Below, in pieces: positions 1 through 13,083 of a stretch of 64,000 nucleotides of DNA. Source of the stretch: Myrica gale. Taxonomy: Eukaryota > Streptophyta > Magnoliopsida > Fagales > Myricaceae. Where the stretch lies: assembly GCA_963930655.1 (NCBI GenBank), contig OZ005601.1, positions 13,078,001 through 13,142,000 of the forward strand. Direction: 5' to 3'. The notes under the pieces were generated by a model. That model searched no databases and was not told the origin of the DNA. It saw nothing but the letters and a program-made list of their open reading frames with translations. A program made the translations under genes and the position numbers. How positions within the stretch are numbered: position 1 is the first letter of the stretch; each line of letters begins with the position of its first letter.

Positions 1-1225
1 GTGCCACACAATCTTGAGGTTCCAACAACTTTCCAAGTGCTGCACACCCTTCAACAACCAATAACCAAACAGAATCTTGATCTGCAATGGAGATAAGTAA
101 AGGGAAATTCTTATTGTCATGAAAAACGGTAAACAAATGCTTTTAACAAAATATTGTAAATGCAAATCCTAGTAGATGAATTATGTGTCCTAAAGTTAAA
201 GTAAATAGAACAACCCAAGTTAAATGATTTACTACTAATTTATCTAGTTTCAGCTTCTCGGAGATGGAAATGAAAAAGAAGATAAAAGGTAAAACATGCA
301 TCTTCTTTTAGGCTAGCCTCATGCTTTTAGGTACATCTTTTTACTTTAGGGGGTTGTCTTTTGTATCCCTAAATGCATCTCCAAATCTGTTCTAACTTTT
401 GGTCTCCATCTATCTCAACATTATCTTTTTACAAAATAAACACACAACAAACTGCATCCAATAAAAATGCAAAGTCTTCTTTTTCTTAGCCATGGAGTTG
501 AGGATTAACTCTCAAGGCTAGGATTACACCAAACAACCTAGTAAAACACATAAGAGTGTAATTATAACAGGGGCACTCAAATAGGGATGGTCATATCCAC
601 TGACTCCATTAACGAGTATGTCAATTAAAGAATAGAACTGGAAGGCAAGATACAAACATGAATAAACCAATCAGCCACATGTCTAGAAAGTGCATAGAAG
701 AGAGCAACTACACAAGAGGCACTATTCTGCAATACAGTTCACTACACATCACATCCCTCAATCCATTTTGTCTTGAGAACAAGGGGTCTATGATACACTA
801 ACCATAAAATGCACTTTGTAAATGGATGGTAAACACTTAACACCTACCTTTTTTTCGTCTTGGTTCAAGAAAAATCAAGCACAACAAACTAAAATAGACT
901 AAATATAGACATTATGTCAGTTTTCAAATGGGCACCTTCAACGGTTGCAGCCTTATATAGCAATCACCTATACAAAAGTGACAAAATTTTAATGAACTGC
1001 GGGACTTCAACCACCACAAAATACAAGGACCCTACTGTTTCAACTTCACAAAGCACTTACACCAGTAGAAATTTTATCACCCTCTTTGATGCAGTGAAAA
1101 CAAAACAAGGACACAACATAACCAAACAAAAGAAAATGAACCCAGTAGATGTTCGAGCTTGAACGAGGTTTTGGCTATGGATCCTGCACTACAATCGCCC
1201 CCTGAGAAAATCAAACACCGAAACA
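1..1225. other. Intergenic AT-rich DNA, nothing recognised
   Basis: I see no convincing gene, RNA gene or element boundary here. Open frames are short and show no family motif. The segment may be flanking DNA of a gene or element lying outside the window. Confidence 0.4.
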
Positions 1226-1687
1226 TTACAAAAGAATAAATAAAAAAGGGGTTTTTGATTTGGGGAAGGAACTTGACAGGGTTTCTTTTTGGACTCTACA
1301 CAGAACAGATGCTTGTAGTCTTCTATATATGAGAGTACCTGCAGTGGTCGGTGAAGGGAGGCGCAGCCGCTGGTGTGGTGGTCGACGAAAAGTGGAGGGG
1401 CGATTGGAGGGGGCTAAGGGCGCACTGCGCAAGCAACAGGGGGTTGGCCGGCTGGGAGGCGGGCCGCAGAGGGCTGGGGGGTCGCAGACTCGGGGGGTGA
1501 GGGACTGGGAGTCTGGGAGGGGACTGGGGAGGGGGATTTAAACGTAAAAAAACGACTTCGTTTTGTAAAAAAAAAAACAAAACCCGGTGCCGGGTAACCC
1601 GGGAACCGGGAATGACACCGGGTTTTGTAGAAAACCTCAAACCAGCACCGTTCCACCGGAAACTTCCGGTGTGGTTGTGCAGCCCTA
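1226..1687. repeat. Possible right end of a hAT-type non-autonomous element
   Basis: A GC-rich block surrounded by AT-rich DNA, with clustered CCGGG/CCCGG words around 1580-1625. It ends at about 1687 in GTGCAGCCCTA, the same type of terminus as the elements at 6972-7335 and 20606-21080. I could not find the matching left end or an 8-bp target-site duplication, so the call is tentative. The overlapping open frames on both strands (62-124 codons) look like by-products of the GC-rich composition. Confidence 0.25.
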
Positions 1688-4600
1688 GGCCCAACACATG
1701 TAATTAATTTTGACTTCAAATAGAATGAAATGTGAAGTCAAGTCTCGAATACAGAACATTAACTATGATATCTTGTGAATCCACTATTTATCTCAATTAA
1801 AGTTTAAATTGATAGGAGTAGATATATTTTATTATTTTGAATTATATTTGTAAATTCATTTTTATTGGAGTCTAAATCAAATAACCCAAATAGAAGACAA
1901 CCTCGTTTATGATCATGTACATTCGAAAATGTGCTTCTATCTAATTCTTTTCTGGGAGTAGGCCAGAAGAAAAAGAAGCTTCATCGAAAGGTTTTAAGTT
2001 AAACGTACGGAATCGAGATGAAGGAGATGGTGCATGGGACATTTGCAGCTGCACGAACAAATAGAAAATAATCTCTCTTTCTTGATCGATTAGGCGCATC
2101 ATAAAATAGTGATATGGTTTATGTCATTGTCAACCATAGTCCCGTTTGGAGAAGTGGGTGGTCTTTGAAATTATTGAAGTTAAAAAAATGAAATAAATAT
2201 GATTTTTCACACTGAACTTTGGAGTCTGATAGGACAACTTTTTTTTTTTTTGTCAATTTGAACTGAAATTGGCCAAGTGATTAGGGATACTTCAAAACGT
2301 TCTTTTATGATGACTCCTTGTCGATGGTATAAATGTAAAATTTCAGGTAAAAAAAATCATGTGTCGGTCACATACGCTATGTTTCGTCCAAGTTTACGGC
2401 AATATCAATGCATATGATGTCAAAAGTTCAAGAGTAAAATGTATTAAAATTCAAATTTTAGAATGCAATGCCTCAGTTTTTCCAAAATAAAGAGGTGCAA
2501 AATATATTTATCCTTAAAAAATATTATTTTTACAAATACTTTTTTTTTTGTAATCGAGTGTCCGAGCTACATACATATTAACTAATTTTGAGACTTAGCA
2601 ATTTTTTCGCCTAACACAAACCAAATTATATACCCTTATTTTGCCTATAGAATAACTTATTGATTTGTGTTTTTTTATGTTATTTCCATAATCTATTGAT
2701 CTGTATATTTATTCAGGGTGTACTTATAAGACCAAATCCTCTAACCGACTCAGCCATGGTACCATGCGTTAAGCGATAAAACAGGAATGCCGACATAATA
2801 CGTTGCATTCCGCCATGGCGGCATCCTCAATTGACACAATAAATAAGGTTTCTTGTTATCCTAATACATAGAGGCGACGAAACATAAAGACAATCACAGT
2901 AACTTGTTAGACCAGTCGAGTGAGATGTCCTCCTCTAATGATTGAGATCTCCTCAGAGGTTCACTGGGAATAGACATTGAACTTGCTTTGCTCACTGGAG
3001 TTATTCTCTCCCCGCTATTGTTGCGGCAATTAGGTGATCTCCGCCGGCCACTCGGTCGAAGAGATCACACTCTCTTCCATGGAGTGAGGTTCTCCTCTAG
3101 CTCGACTTCTACATTTTAACATTTGCCTGAGATCGTAGACAGAGAAACATACTTCGTCTAGGCCCCAAGCTAAGCCCTGTTACATGGACCGGTATTTCCA
3201 CTCGAAATGCGCTTCTTATGGGCCACCACGCACGAAACAGTAAATTGGACTGGAGCCCTTATGGCCCGTTGGGACCCTTTTATCTGGGCTTCGATGTTGG
3301 ACTCAAAGATTTGCTTTGGTTACAATAGCCCAAAGTTTGGTAAAGGCGATAACTTAAGATGAACTTCCGGCAGGAGATAGCTTAAAATGGAATACCTCCG
3401 GTCGAGAATTTACTCTGAAAGGTAAGTCCTATAAATTGATTAATTACTCAGATAGCTTATAAAAAAAGATTAATTACTCAGATAAAGTTAGCAACAAAGA
3501 ATGACTTTATGATAAATTCAACGGGCCCCATCAAGAGTATATGAACCACTCTGAAGCAACATTGACCGAAGTCTTTGCCGAAAGGTTGAAAACAGATGGA
3601 ATATTGAAAAGGGAAAAGAAATTTTGAAGACTTGAGAAACGCACTAATATTTAATTAAAACAAAGTAGGGTACTTAGTGCGATCTTGGACGATCTTAGTT
3701 CATTCACCCCACCGTTAATGACGTATCGAATGACGTATCTCACTCCATGACCCTAATTAGTCATGATTAGAACAACAGCTTATTTTTAACCACTAACATA
3801 ATAATAGTCATTAATTAACTTGGGCCAACAAGGTAAATAGCACAGCTTTTTTTTTCTGTAGTTTAGAATGTTTGAGCATGAATTATATGGCAAGTAGTCC
3901 AGTCACTAACTGCCAATTAATGAATTGCATATAGTACATCCAAATCTCTGCGTGCCAGCTAGGTTAACGTTTTGCGCTTTTAAAAGATAATGACGTATCG
4001 AGTTTAGTGCATGCCAGGAACAAGCTGAAACAGGCTACAAATTAAGGACATTCATCTAATGTTACATAATAGAACCATATAATATCTAGAAAGAGAGAAA
4101 AAAAAATCATGCAAGATCGAGTATATTCATGCAAAACGTGCATGGAAACTATATCCGTCTTTTGCCTATGTAGTAGATAATAATCGTAATACCGTATCAC
4201 CCAAACGAAAGCAAGAATCTTTTGCTTTTTGGCATGCACCCATCAAGGCCACCTCAGGTAACTTCTCAGACAAATTCAAGTGGGTCAGCTCACTCGAGTT
4301 CTTTAGGAATGTTTTCTTGCTCTGATGAGATTTGTACATATGTTTGATTAAGCAATCCAGTGCATGCGACCCGTTTTTGTTTTCGTCCTAATCGTGAAAA
4401 TTGTCCAAGGGTTCGTCTCACTTTCTTCGTCGTTGCCCTATCTACTTTTCAAAGTGAGATAGATCCAACGCGAATGACCTGGCTCGTACTGGAGGGGAAG
4501 GTGGGATTGGCAAAGAGGGAGAATATTGGACGAATGCCCAGGAGTATAGATGATTTTCCATCTTATGCCTTACAATTTGTTTAGATGTTTGACACAAATT

Positions 4601-4924
4601 TGCACCTTAATGAATGCATCCACCGACTTGTTGCTTTCATGCAAGGTATGATGGATATGATGGAAGATTCTTTCCGCAGAAGAACTTATGAATTGTCATA
4701 GCGAAATATGTAGCACGTTGTTTTCGGTGCTAAATGCATGAAACCACGTCCAGATCGATCGAGATCGGGCCATGGGGGGCCATTGTCCTTTTGCTCTTGG
4801 CCAATTTCGGCCTCATTTTTTGCATCTATCTCTGTCGACAATGCAACGTTTATGATTCATGTTTCAATATTTTCCTCTTTTCTCTATCTTGTCTAAGCAC
4901 CCTGATCTTTATGTGTATGAAAGT
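1688..4924. other. Intergenic region, no supported gene
   Basis: Mostly AT-rich. A slightly more GC-rich patch at about 2740-3350 has the feel of old retroelement sequence, but I found no coding motif, LTR pair or terminal repeat. Short open frames at 4042-4239 and 4360-4584 carry no family signature. Confidence 0.4.
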
Positions 4925-6545
4925 AGGGGCGAAACCACACGGCGACGAAGGGGTCGGCCGACATCCATCACGGAATATATATATATATCTGTGTGTGTGT
5001 GTGTGTGTGTTAAGCCCAGCCCGCCCCCTTCAAACTAGGCCCGCCCCAACATCCAGGCCCAGGCGCTGGGCTGGCCTAATTTTTTGAAAAAAAATTCGTT
5101 GAAGGTGAAACGGCGTCATTTTACCCTCAGCGAATTAAAAAAAACATGTTTAGAAACGAAAATCCCCCCTCAGCCCCTCTCCATTTCTTCCCCCTTCTCT
5201 CCCCGACACCAGCCTGCTGCTCACCTCCCGAGTCCGGAGTCTTGACGCCAGCCTGCTGCCTCCCGCCGGCGACACCAGCCTCTCCCTCTCACTCTGTCTC
5301 TCCTCCTCCGAACCTCCACTGCTCAGTGCTCCCGCCTCCCTCTCAGTCTCTCCCTTTCTCACTCCACTCAGTCCCGGTCTCTCTCTGCTGCGATGCTGCC
5401 TCTCCTCCGTCCAGGTCTCTCTCTCCAGCCTCCAAGTACAGTACAACACCGAACTCAATAGTCTCAAATTTCAATTAGATTATAATTTATATTTCTATTA
5501 AACAGTTAACTGATTATAATTTGATATTGTCCGATTGCGATGAATTTTAAATTTTTAATTGTGATGAATTTGATTAGGATTATTGTGAATTTGTGAATAT
5601 TTGATTAGGGTCTGTTTTCATTTGTCTTGGATAATTACTCTGTCTAACTACATTATGTCATAATGTGACTCTAAGATGAAAAGTGCCCTTGAAATTTTTC
5701 TGTGTTCTGGGAAATCTCCTCCAAAAGAAATTGAAAGCACAGCTACTCACCAAAAAAAAAAATGGAAGCACAACTATTGTGATTATTATCATTAGCATTT
5801 GCTACTGTTATTGTAGTGTAATATTTTCCACTACAATTAATTGTGATATGTTATTGCTGCTGTTTCGACTGTTGCTGGCGTGTTCTTTGTTTGAAGTTAT
5901 TTTTCTTAATCTTATTTTTTCCAGTATAGTATTTTACATTACTAATTTATTTATTTTGTTTTGTATTTTTGCAGTGTCCCTGAGCCCCGCTGCTGCTCCA
6001 GGTATGTTCTAATCCTGATCTTGGCGAATCCTAGTGGGGAATTGTTTCTATAATCGGTTTCCCTTTGCATTTGATTCTAGTGTGTACATGTCCATGTGTG
6101 TTTGGTTTTGATATAACTTGAGTACTGGTATGATTGTTATCTGAAACGTAAATTCTTATTGGAACTAGAATCTTGTGAACTTCTATATCAGGACATTAAG
6201 CTTTCGATTCAATGGAATAGATCAACAAGTAGTATATAAATAGATATGTTGAGTTGCTCACAAGTGATTGGATGAATAGTTTAGTGGTATATATCGAGAG
6301 GGAAAATTTTTAAACTATTGAGAACGAAGCTATTTTACAACTTTTTCAGAATATGCAGTCTCATAGAATCAAATTGTCACCTTTCAGTATCAGCAAATAG
6401 TACGTTACGTATATTTCAATATTCTTAATATTTTTAATCTTTAATTTTTGATATTTTAATTTTAAGATATTTTTTATTTTACGTAATAATTTTTTTTTTT
6501 TTTTTTTTTAGAAGTTCGACCATTGGATTCCTAATTCTGCCCCGG
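4925..6545. mobile_element. hAT-type DNA transposon, non-autonomous (probable)
   Basis: The left end (TAGGGGCGAAACC) and right end (TTCTGCCCCGG) resemble the CAGGGGCGGA...CCGCCCCTG termini of the better-defined hAT copies at 9455-10755 and 52397-53546. The right part (6260-6545) is visibly related to 10310-10755: both contain ACTATTGAGAACGAAG and then a region reading like CACCTNTCAGT. Flanking sequence is only an imperfect duplication (about TATGAAAAG on the left, TCTGAAAG on the right), so the exact ends are uncertain. The interior includes a TA/GT microsatellite (about 4976-5010) and a C/T-rich tract (5160-5430). No transposase frame remains. Confidence 0.5.
4976..5010. repeat. Compound (AT)n(GT)n microsatellite
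   Basis: About six AT units followed by roughly ten GT units, inside the hAT-type element that starts near 4925. Confidence 0.85.
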
Positions 6546-6971
6546 TCTGAAAGGACTAGAAAGCTGCAAATAGAATGTCGACTGAAAGCTGTATTCCGTT
6601 TCAGACTTTTAGCTACACGGTAGTTTGACAGTTTTTGAGAATGGAGTGAATGATGAACGGGAGGGTATACATGGGGTCAAGGGCATATGTCCTTTTGGGT
6701 GGTGGTGGACCCAAGACAATTAATACACCGGCCAAACTTTCTCTAATGGAAAAACTGAAATAAATAATTCCAAGGATGACTAGAAAAACTACTTTAACTT
6801 GTTTTGATGTATCGTTTTCAAGAACTCCTAAACTGGTAGTAAAGATAGTATATATACTCTTGATCACGTTGTAATTAACCGAATTTCAATTCCCTGATTT
6901 TTTACGCTCCATGTGTGAGATAGCTTGGGATTTACATTATATGCACTAGCATGGTATATATAACACATGAG
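6546..6971. other. Intergenic, nothing recognised
   Basis: A short AT-rich spacer between two transposon remnants. There is no gene signal. Confidence 0.4.
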
Positions 6972-7335
6972 TAGGGTTGCAAATCGAAAATGCGGTTCAA
7001 TTTTCGGACCGCATTTCCGGTCCTCCTAAATTAAAGGACCTGACCGGTCTAACAAAATGTGGTCCGGTCCGGTCCACTTAAGTGGTCAGGACCGGTTTCA
7101 TTTTTTTATTTTTTTAGATTAATTTCGAACGGGAAAGGGCATATAAAAATGTAGAGTTTTAGTTTAGGTTAAAACTAAACTTTTTAAGTTTGTTATTTGT
7201 ATTAAAAATATATAAAAAAATATTTTTTATTTATATTAATAAATGTGGTCCGGTCCGATCTAGACCTCATTTAAAAATACACAGGACCGGACCAGACCGC
7301 AAATCCGGTCCGCAATCCGGTTTTGTTCAGCCCTA
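6972..7335. mobile_element. hAT-superfamily MITE, 364 bp, TSD CACATGAG
   Basis: The ends are TAGGGTTGCA at the left and CAGCCCTA at the right, and a perfect 8-bp direct repeat CACATGAG flanks the element (6964-6971 and 7336-7343). An 8-bp duplication with TAGGG/CCCTA ends is typical of hAT-derived miniature elements. The interior is built from GGTCCGGTCC and GACCGG words on both strands, giving strong self-complementarity. No coding sequence is present. A relative lies at 20606-21080. Confidence 0.88.
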
Positions 7336-7465
7336 CACATGAGTACTAATTGGTTATATTTACAGAAGTTTTCTTGGTATCCAAAAAATGTATTGGTGTG
7401 GTTTCTAAATGGAATAAAATCGCACTGACTGGCATCATAACTAATTAAAGAATCATTTAAGTCAA

Positions 7466-8420
7466 GGATTTTTTTTCTTCAAAACTTCAACCTTTATTCA
7501 AAGCAAAATAAACCAACCAAAACAAACAATTAAGGAGGGGCCGTCCCCGCATATAACCAGGATACATCAGGAAAATGCTCAACACTACAGGGATTACGAC
7601 CTGAGAGAACCTCAGTTGTGGCCCAACGAGCTAAAGGTGCACGCCTCATTCGCACCACGACGGACATGGCTAAACTTACATGCATGAATTTTGTTGAGGA
7701 GAGTGTGAATGTCAGTGACAAGATGCTGGATTTTCCAATCAGTAACCTGAAGATTATTTTGAAGAGCAGACATGACATTAGCCGAATCTCCTTCCAAAAC
7801 AATGTGGGTATAACCCAACTGAAGAGCTAACTGCACCCCCAGCTTGGTCGCTTCCGCTTCCCCAACTAAAGGCTCCACTGCATCTATAATTGAAGTCTTA
7901 AACCCATCCAAAACTGTCCATGAGAATCTCGAATAAGAGCAGCCACCGCTGCAAAACCGCTTCTGATGGCTACATCGACATTAACTTTAACAAACATCTC
8001 TAGGGGAGGCTTCCAAGACTTGCAGATGGATGAAGCGGTTTTAGTAGCTCATGCTGCCCGGTGCTCCCAGCTAAGCCTGTGAACACGCATTGCCAAATCC
8101 TCTGCCGCCCACCTCTTTCGATCATGCACCCTTTGGTTCCTACAAACCCATATTAAGTCAATAGCATTCACCGCAAACAACTGGAAGAAGTGTTGTTCCT
8201 CCACCGGAATTCCAAGGCGTTAGTGAGGCTGCATCAACTTATGGATCCATTCGATTACTGTACCCGTACCAAAGGCGGTGATATTTAGTTGCCATGGAGA
8301 CTCACTCCATATGCATCGACTGTAAGGGCAGAAGAAAAGCAAGTGGTGGAGCGTTTCCAGACCTTCCTCACATAAGACACAGTTCATATCCCCATGCTGG
8401 ATTTTATGCATTCGCATGCA
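7466..8420 (-). pseudogene. LINE non-LTR retrotransposon 3' remnant (zinc-binding RT tail + RNase H)
   Basis: Read on the minus strand, 8417-8220 encodes a CxxC...HHxxxxC pattern (CVLCEEGLETLHHLLFFCPY), the zinc-binding tail found after plant LINE reverse transcriptases (zf-RVT type). Downstream on the same strand lies WKPPLEMFVKVNVDVA, then EAEATKLGVQLALQLG and VLEGDS, the order seen in plant LINE RNase H domains (RVT_3 type). The pieces fall in different frames with in-frame stops, so this is a 5'-truncated, decayed copy. The minus-strand 3' end appears to be the A-rich tract seen as T's at about 7470. I found no clear target-site duplication. Confidence 0.75.
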
Positions 8421-8840
8421 GTCTGATAGTATTCTTCATAAATATTTGCTCCCGTTAAAGTTGATGTTTTGTTCTGTAAGTTCATTCACGCTATGGGTCA
8501 GGAATCTGTTCCTACTGGTTAAGCATGCACATGTTTTCAAATCTTGGCTCAACGTCTTCTGCTTGTTTACCTAACTCTTTGGATTGCAGGTTGTTTCTAG
8601 TTCTGGTTCCACTAGAAAGGAATAATTAGGCACATGTGACATGGAAATTTTGAAAAGGAAGGATAATACATGGGAGATAGCTGGGCTATGAGACGCCATA
8701 ATCGTCATTCCTGTAGTTGTTTATAAGTGTAAAGCATGATTTATATAAATATTAATTATACCCAACTATATAAAGAAAGAAACGCCAACGCAACAGGTGA
8801 CAGTACGTTGAGGAGGGGAACGGATTCCCTCCGAATGAGG
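8421..8840. other. Spacer, nothing recognised
   Basis: No coding or terminal-repeat signal between the LINE remnant and the fold-back repeat. Confidence 0.4.
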
Positions 8841-8995
8841 GAATTCCGAAGGCTACCTAAGAGACGGCTAACATTAAAAAAAAAATTCATCAACGGTTAA
8901 TACACCTCCACCTCATTAAATGAATAGACTTGGTGTATTAACCGTTGATAAGATTTTTTTTAATGTTAGCCGTCCCTTGGTAGCCTTCGGAATTC
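8841..8995. repeat. Fold-back inverted repeat (about 65-nt arms, 25-nt loop)
   Basis: Arm 8841-8906 (beginning GAATTCCGAAGGCTACC) is nearly perfectly complementary to arm 8932-8995 (ending GGTAGCCTTCGGAATTC), with only a few mismatches. Transcription from either strand would give a hairpin of about 155 nt. The shape suits a small fold-back MITE or a source of hairpin RNA. No target-site duplication is obvious. Confidence 0.85.
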
Positions 8996-9454
8996 ACTCC
9001 AGGCCGGACACCTTTGAAATATGAACCCAAACATTGCTCGGAAGTACTTAACTTGGTGACATTAATGTACACATGACCGAAAGAGAAAAGAAAAATAGAG
9101 CAAAAGAAGCCGCACTCTCGTGGAAATTATCGTACTTGTTATTTTTACACAAAAGGCGTTCTCGTGAGGCCAGAAAGCGATTAGCCTCAAGCCAATTTTG
9201 CTTGAGCTAGCTTTCACGCGGCGTTAGAAATGGTCTGGCTTTACTCAAATTTCCGTTCGAGCTTCCAATTTGGCCAAGAGTTACTACAAATGAACTCTAA
9301 AGCTGGCTTCGCTTCTTGCCTAAAACGTGTTATTTCCCTTTTATAGTGAAAAGGTTGGAAAGCCTAGCTAGTGATTGCGCCCCAACATATATGGGTGTCA
9401 ACCAAACACCACCCACCTCGGATGTGCCCATGAGGTTTGGGGCCTCCCCGCGAG
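8996..9454. other. Spacer, nothing recognised
   Basis: Non-coding as far as I can see. It ends in the CCCGCGAG target site of the next hAT element. Confidence 0.4.
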
Positions 9455-10755
9455 CAGGGGCGGAAGCAAGGGGGTGCGATGGGTATCGGCCAAAAAAAAT
9501 TTTCTAATATAATTTTTTTTGTTTTTTTGTTTTTCTTTATAAATTAACCAAGTCCGATACCCATTAAGTCCAGGCCAAATAGACTTAATGGGTATCGGAT
9601 CTAAAATATTTTTTTCTATACATTGATTTTGTTCTTAGTGTTACATAATAATTAAGACAAATATACAGTTAGTATAATTTTTTGTTTTGCATCGATTACA
9701 AGTTCTTCAATCGAGGGGTAACTTCCTGTCATCTTACTAAATTTATGTTAGTAAAAAATTATTTACTCTTTGCTCCTATTTTTTCACAATCAATACCACT
9801 TCATTTTTTTCTCCATATGTTGATTTGTTTCTTCATTTTTATTAGAGACCTCAAAAAATGTTGTGTTTGTTTCGGATCCTTGTATAGGCCAAATCAAAGT
9901 TCTGACCACTTTTGGGATATGTTTATCTAATGAACTCTTTTACTAAATCTTGCTTATCCTGAAAATTTTGTTTTTATTATTCAGAGCATAGTTTGTCATC
10001 AATTGTTGCTCTCTGTGTGGAAGTTGCTTTGGAGAATGTGAATATCTTTCAATTCCAAATCCATAGAACCTAGAGAAAGTAAATTACAAATGCATCCCAG
10101 TAACATTTTGTCAAAAGAAAAAAAAAAGAGAAAAAAAGAGAGACTCTACTCTCTAGGTAGTAACCAAAAAATGTAACAAAGACAACCCCTAGTGACATCA
10201 AGACCTCAACCATCATAATCATTTGTAATTTGTTCTAAAGTTTTAAAATTAGTAAGAAATTAACTTGGATTAAATCATAAAGAGTGATTTGCGTAATAAT
10301 ATGATATATAAATGGATGAATGATTGCATGTTAGTGTACATCGAGTAATAAGTTTTTAAAACTATTGAGAACGAAGTTATTTTGCAAAAGAGTGATTTGC
10401 GTAAAGAGTGATTTTAACTTGGATTAAATCATAAAGAGTGATTTGCGTAATAATATGATAGATAAATGGATGAATGATTGCATGTTAGTGTACATCGAGC
10501 AATAAGTTTTTAAAACTATTGAGAACGAAGTCATTTTGCAACTTTTTCGGAAGATGTAAACTCGTATGATCCAATTATCACCTCTCAGTCGCAGTACATA
10601 TTACGGTACATGTATTCCAATATTTTTAATGTTTTTTCTCCTTAATTTTCGACATTGTACCTATAATATAATATTTTGCATTCAAAAAGAATTTTTTTTT
10701 TCATTTCGTCCTTTAAAGTTCGACACCATAGATTTTGATTCTGGTTGCGCCACTG
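9455..10755. mobile_element. hAT DNA transposon, non-autonomous, 1.3 kb, TSD CCCGCGAG
   Basis: It begins CAGGGGCGGAAGC and ends GGTTGCGCCACTG. A perfect 8-bp duplication CCCGCGAG flanks it (9447-9454 and 10756-10763). Length of duplication and CAGGGGCGG-type ends are diagnostic of hAT elements. No transposase remains. The right half holds a 154-bp tandem duplication and is related to the right half of the element at 4925-6545. Confidence 0.88.
10261..10545. repeat. 154-bp direct tandem duplication within a hAT element
   Basis: The segment starting TAACTTGGATTAAATCATAA at 10261 recurs at 10415. The copies are nearly identical through TATTGAGAACGAAG, differing by a few substitutions. The related element at 6240-6380 has only one copy, so the duplication is private to this insertion. 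Confidence 0.8.
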
Positions 10756-12787
10756 CCCGCGAGACAAGAAGCCAGTTTGGTCGGTCGTGAAATAAGCCGT
10801 AAAACTAAAAGCAGAAGCTGCTGAAGAGCATATGCACGTTTCTCACGTCTGATTTGGAGCTGGTCCCCCGTTTGGTGTTTAATGTAAATATTTGTTCTAG
10901 GCGACAAACATCAAAAGTTGGACTAGTTTCTCCACATGGGGTAATAGGATAGTTGGCCTTTACTCGATAAGCTTTTCGCAGAAGAGAGCACTTATGCTGT
11001 TCACACGGAGTGAATTAAAGTGAGACCATTCTAGATTCGAAACTTTTTGGAACAAGATTTTGACACAAGTGACTCTACTACCACACGTAAACCCCAGTCT
11101 TATACTCTTAAGATTCCTCTAATATGGCTTATCTTGTTGAGGGTTCTACAATTATCGCTCTAGTAGAAGACGTTTCTCTAATTCCTAGCTAGCTATCATT
11201 AGAAATGGAATTCTGAAGAAAAATACGGACAGATTTCAATCGACCGATTTCTCTTTCCCGAAACAGAAGGAACAAGATGAGCTTCAGAGTTGGCTTCTCC
11301 TCGTCCACGTTCTGAATCTATTTCCAAATTTTAATTTATGTAGCATGGGTGGGCTTTTTAGTAAATTAAGGCAGATGTGCATGATGTGGTGTGAGAGGTG
11401 GAAAAAGAGCTGAGTCCAGTCAGCACAGGCAACGCGTGTCTTCATTTAATTGGTGGTAACGTGGTCACTGTTGGCCAAATTTCATCATCGCTTTGACGGA
11501 ATAGTATAGAAGTGGAGAACAGGGTATACCACATAGATGATTGGACAAATGTATTATTTTAACTTAAAATATGATTCAACCAAGAATGTTTAGAAAAATC
11601 TGACCGAATATACCGTCTACACTAAGCTCATAAATTATTTTGGAGTATAAAAAGATGATCAATCCTAAGCATAAAGGATAATTTAAAGCATAAACCTACT
11701 TAGTATCAAATACCCAATAGTCACATTAGTAGTAGACCATAGATGGAGATGAGATGGCAAATTGTATACCATTAATCTCGTAGAGATACCATTATCATTA
11801 AAAGACTTCAGTTTGAGGTAGCACATTAAACTTGATGAGTAACCTATATTTTCTGCTAATCTCGGCCTGTTGTCGTTTTGGTCTTTGCTTAATTTAACAA
11901 GACAGCGATGCCTTACACTAGTGCCAGGCCGTAGATATGATTTCGATCCAAGTGGCTTTAAGTTTCTTGTGACAGATGACAGAACCTTTTGAATCCCCTT
12001 TGCAAGGTCTTCAGCGCAGAAGAGTAGTTAAGTCAAGTATTGTGGTTATTCATACCACAATGATATTTTGTACTCTATACGAGTCACTTTATTATATTTA
12101 GCCCATCAACTATTAATTATTTCTACTTTACACTACATCGTTAATTTAGATGGGTATTGAAATTTTTTGTTCATAAAATTACTATATTACCTTCATAATT
12201 TTTTTAACATTATACTGTATATGGGCTAAAACCATTATTTTACTGAATTAAAAAATATTAATTTAAGTCCAAATTAACAATTAAGAATGCAAAATATACG
12301 AGTGTTAGTTGATTAGTCAAATATCAAGAAAATAATAAACCGGATTAATGCAATATGTCAATACTAAAGTGGGACAAAAATATATTTTCTCTAGAAAATT
12401 ACAATTGAATCTACCACATTTTCCTACAGCAAGTGTTAAGCTTTATGGCGATTGATATTTGGTTAAAAAAGAAATTAATTGACATAGGAATAGAAAACTC
12501 AACAGCAGCAATATTCCTACCAACATGGGGTGCAGTATGATTGGCTTACTGGCATATATCATGGCCCGAGGAAAAAGATAAAAAAAAAAAAATATCTTTT
12601 GACATGGCAAACGACTTTTCTTGAATCAAAGCATAGTGGCTCGGCGTTCGTGGACAAATCCTTGTTTGCTTCGTGGTCATCTAATTATTATCATAAAATA
12701 AAATGTAGCCCCACTCAATCGTTTTCCAAGCCCTTGAGAACGGGAAAAGCAGTACGGCCACAAAAATTTCCCACGATATATATGATA

Positions 12788-12823
<36 letters not shown>

Positions 12824-12836
12824 TTCAAAAGGACTA
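10756..12836. other. Intergenic, nothing recognised
   Basis: AT-rich, no gene motifs. Short frames such as 12530-12790 look random. A TA microsatellite lies at about 12781-12819. Confidence 0.4.
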
Positions 12837-12990
12837 GGTTTTATCATTGGCCCGAAGCACAATCAATGGGGGCAAATTCTTAAAAAAAATGATAAAAAAA
12901 TTATTATGTAATGTAAAAAAATATCTTAAGAGTTAAACTTCATTCAACCATTCATCTCTTATCTTATCGCACAAGTCAATTTTGATAAAC

Positions 12991-13083
12991 TTACGCAGAG
13001 AATACTTTCTCAGCTGTTGCAGTCGTAACTGGTAAGACCAATGCCAATATAATCAGCTGATAAACCAATGGATATAGAGTATG
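12991..13083 (-). pseudogene. hAT transposase C-terminal dimerisation segment, separated by CACTA-1
   Basis: The minus strand reads HTLYPLVYQLIILALVLP then TTATAEKVFSA and a stop. This is the conserved hAT C-terminal dimerisation motif (YPLVY...LALxLPVxTAxxExxFSA). Its first codon is exactly the ATG/CAT target site shared with 17872-17874. Removing CACTA-1 therefore joins it to the upstream piece within the motif. A TAA follows FSA where intact relatives continue, showing prior decay. Confidence 0.82.

Noticed and set aside
1226..1719. Overlapping open frames on both strands
   Set aside because: GC-rich transposon-like sequence with no family motif.
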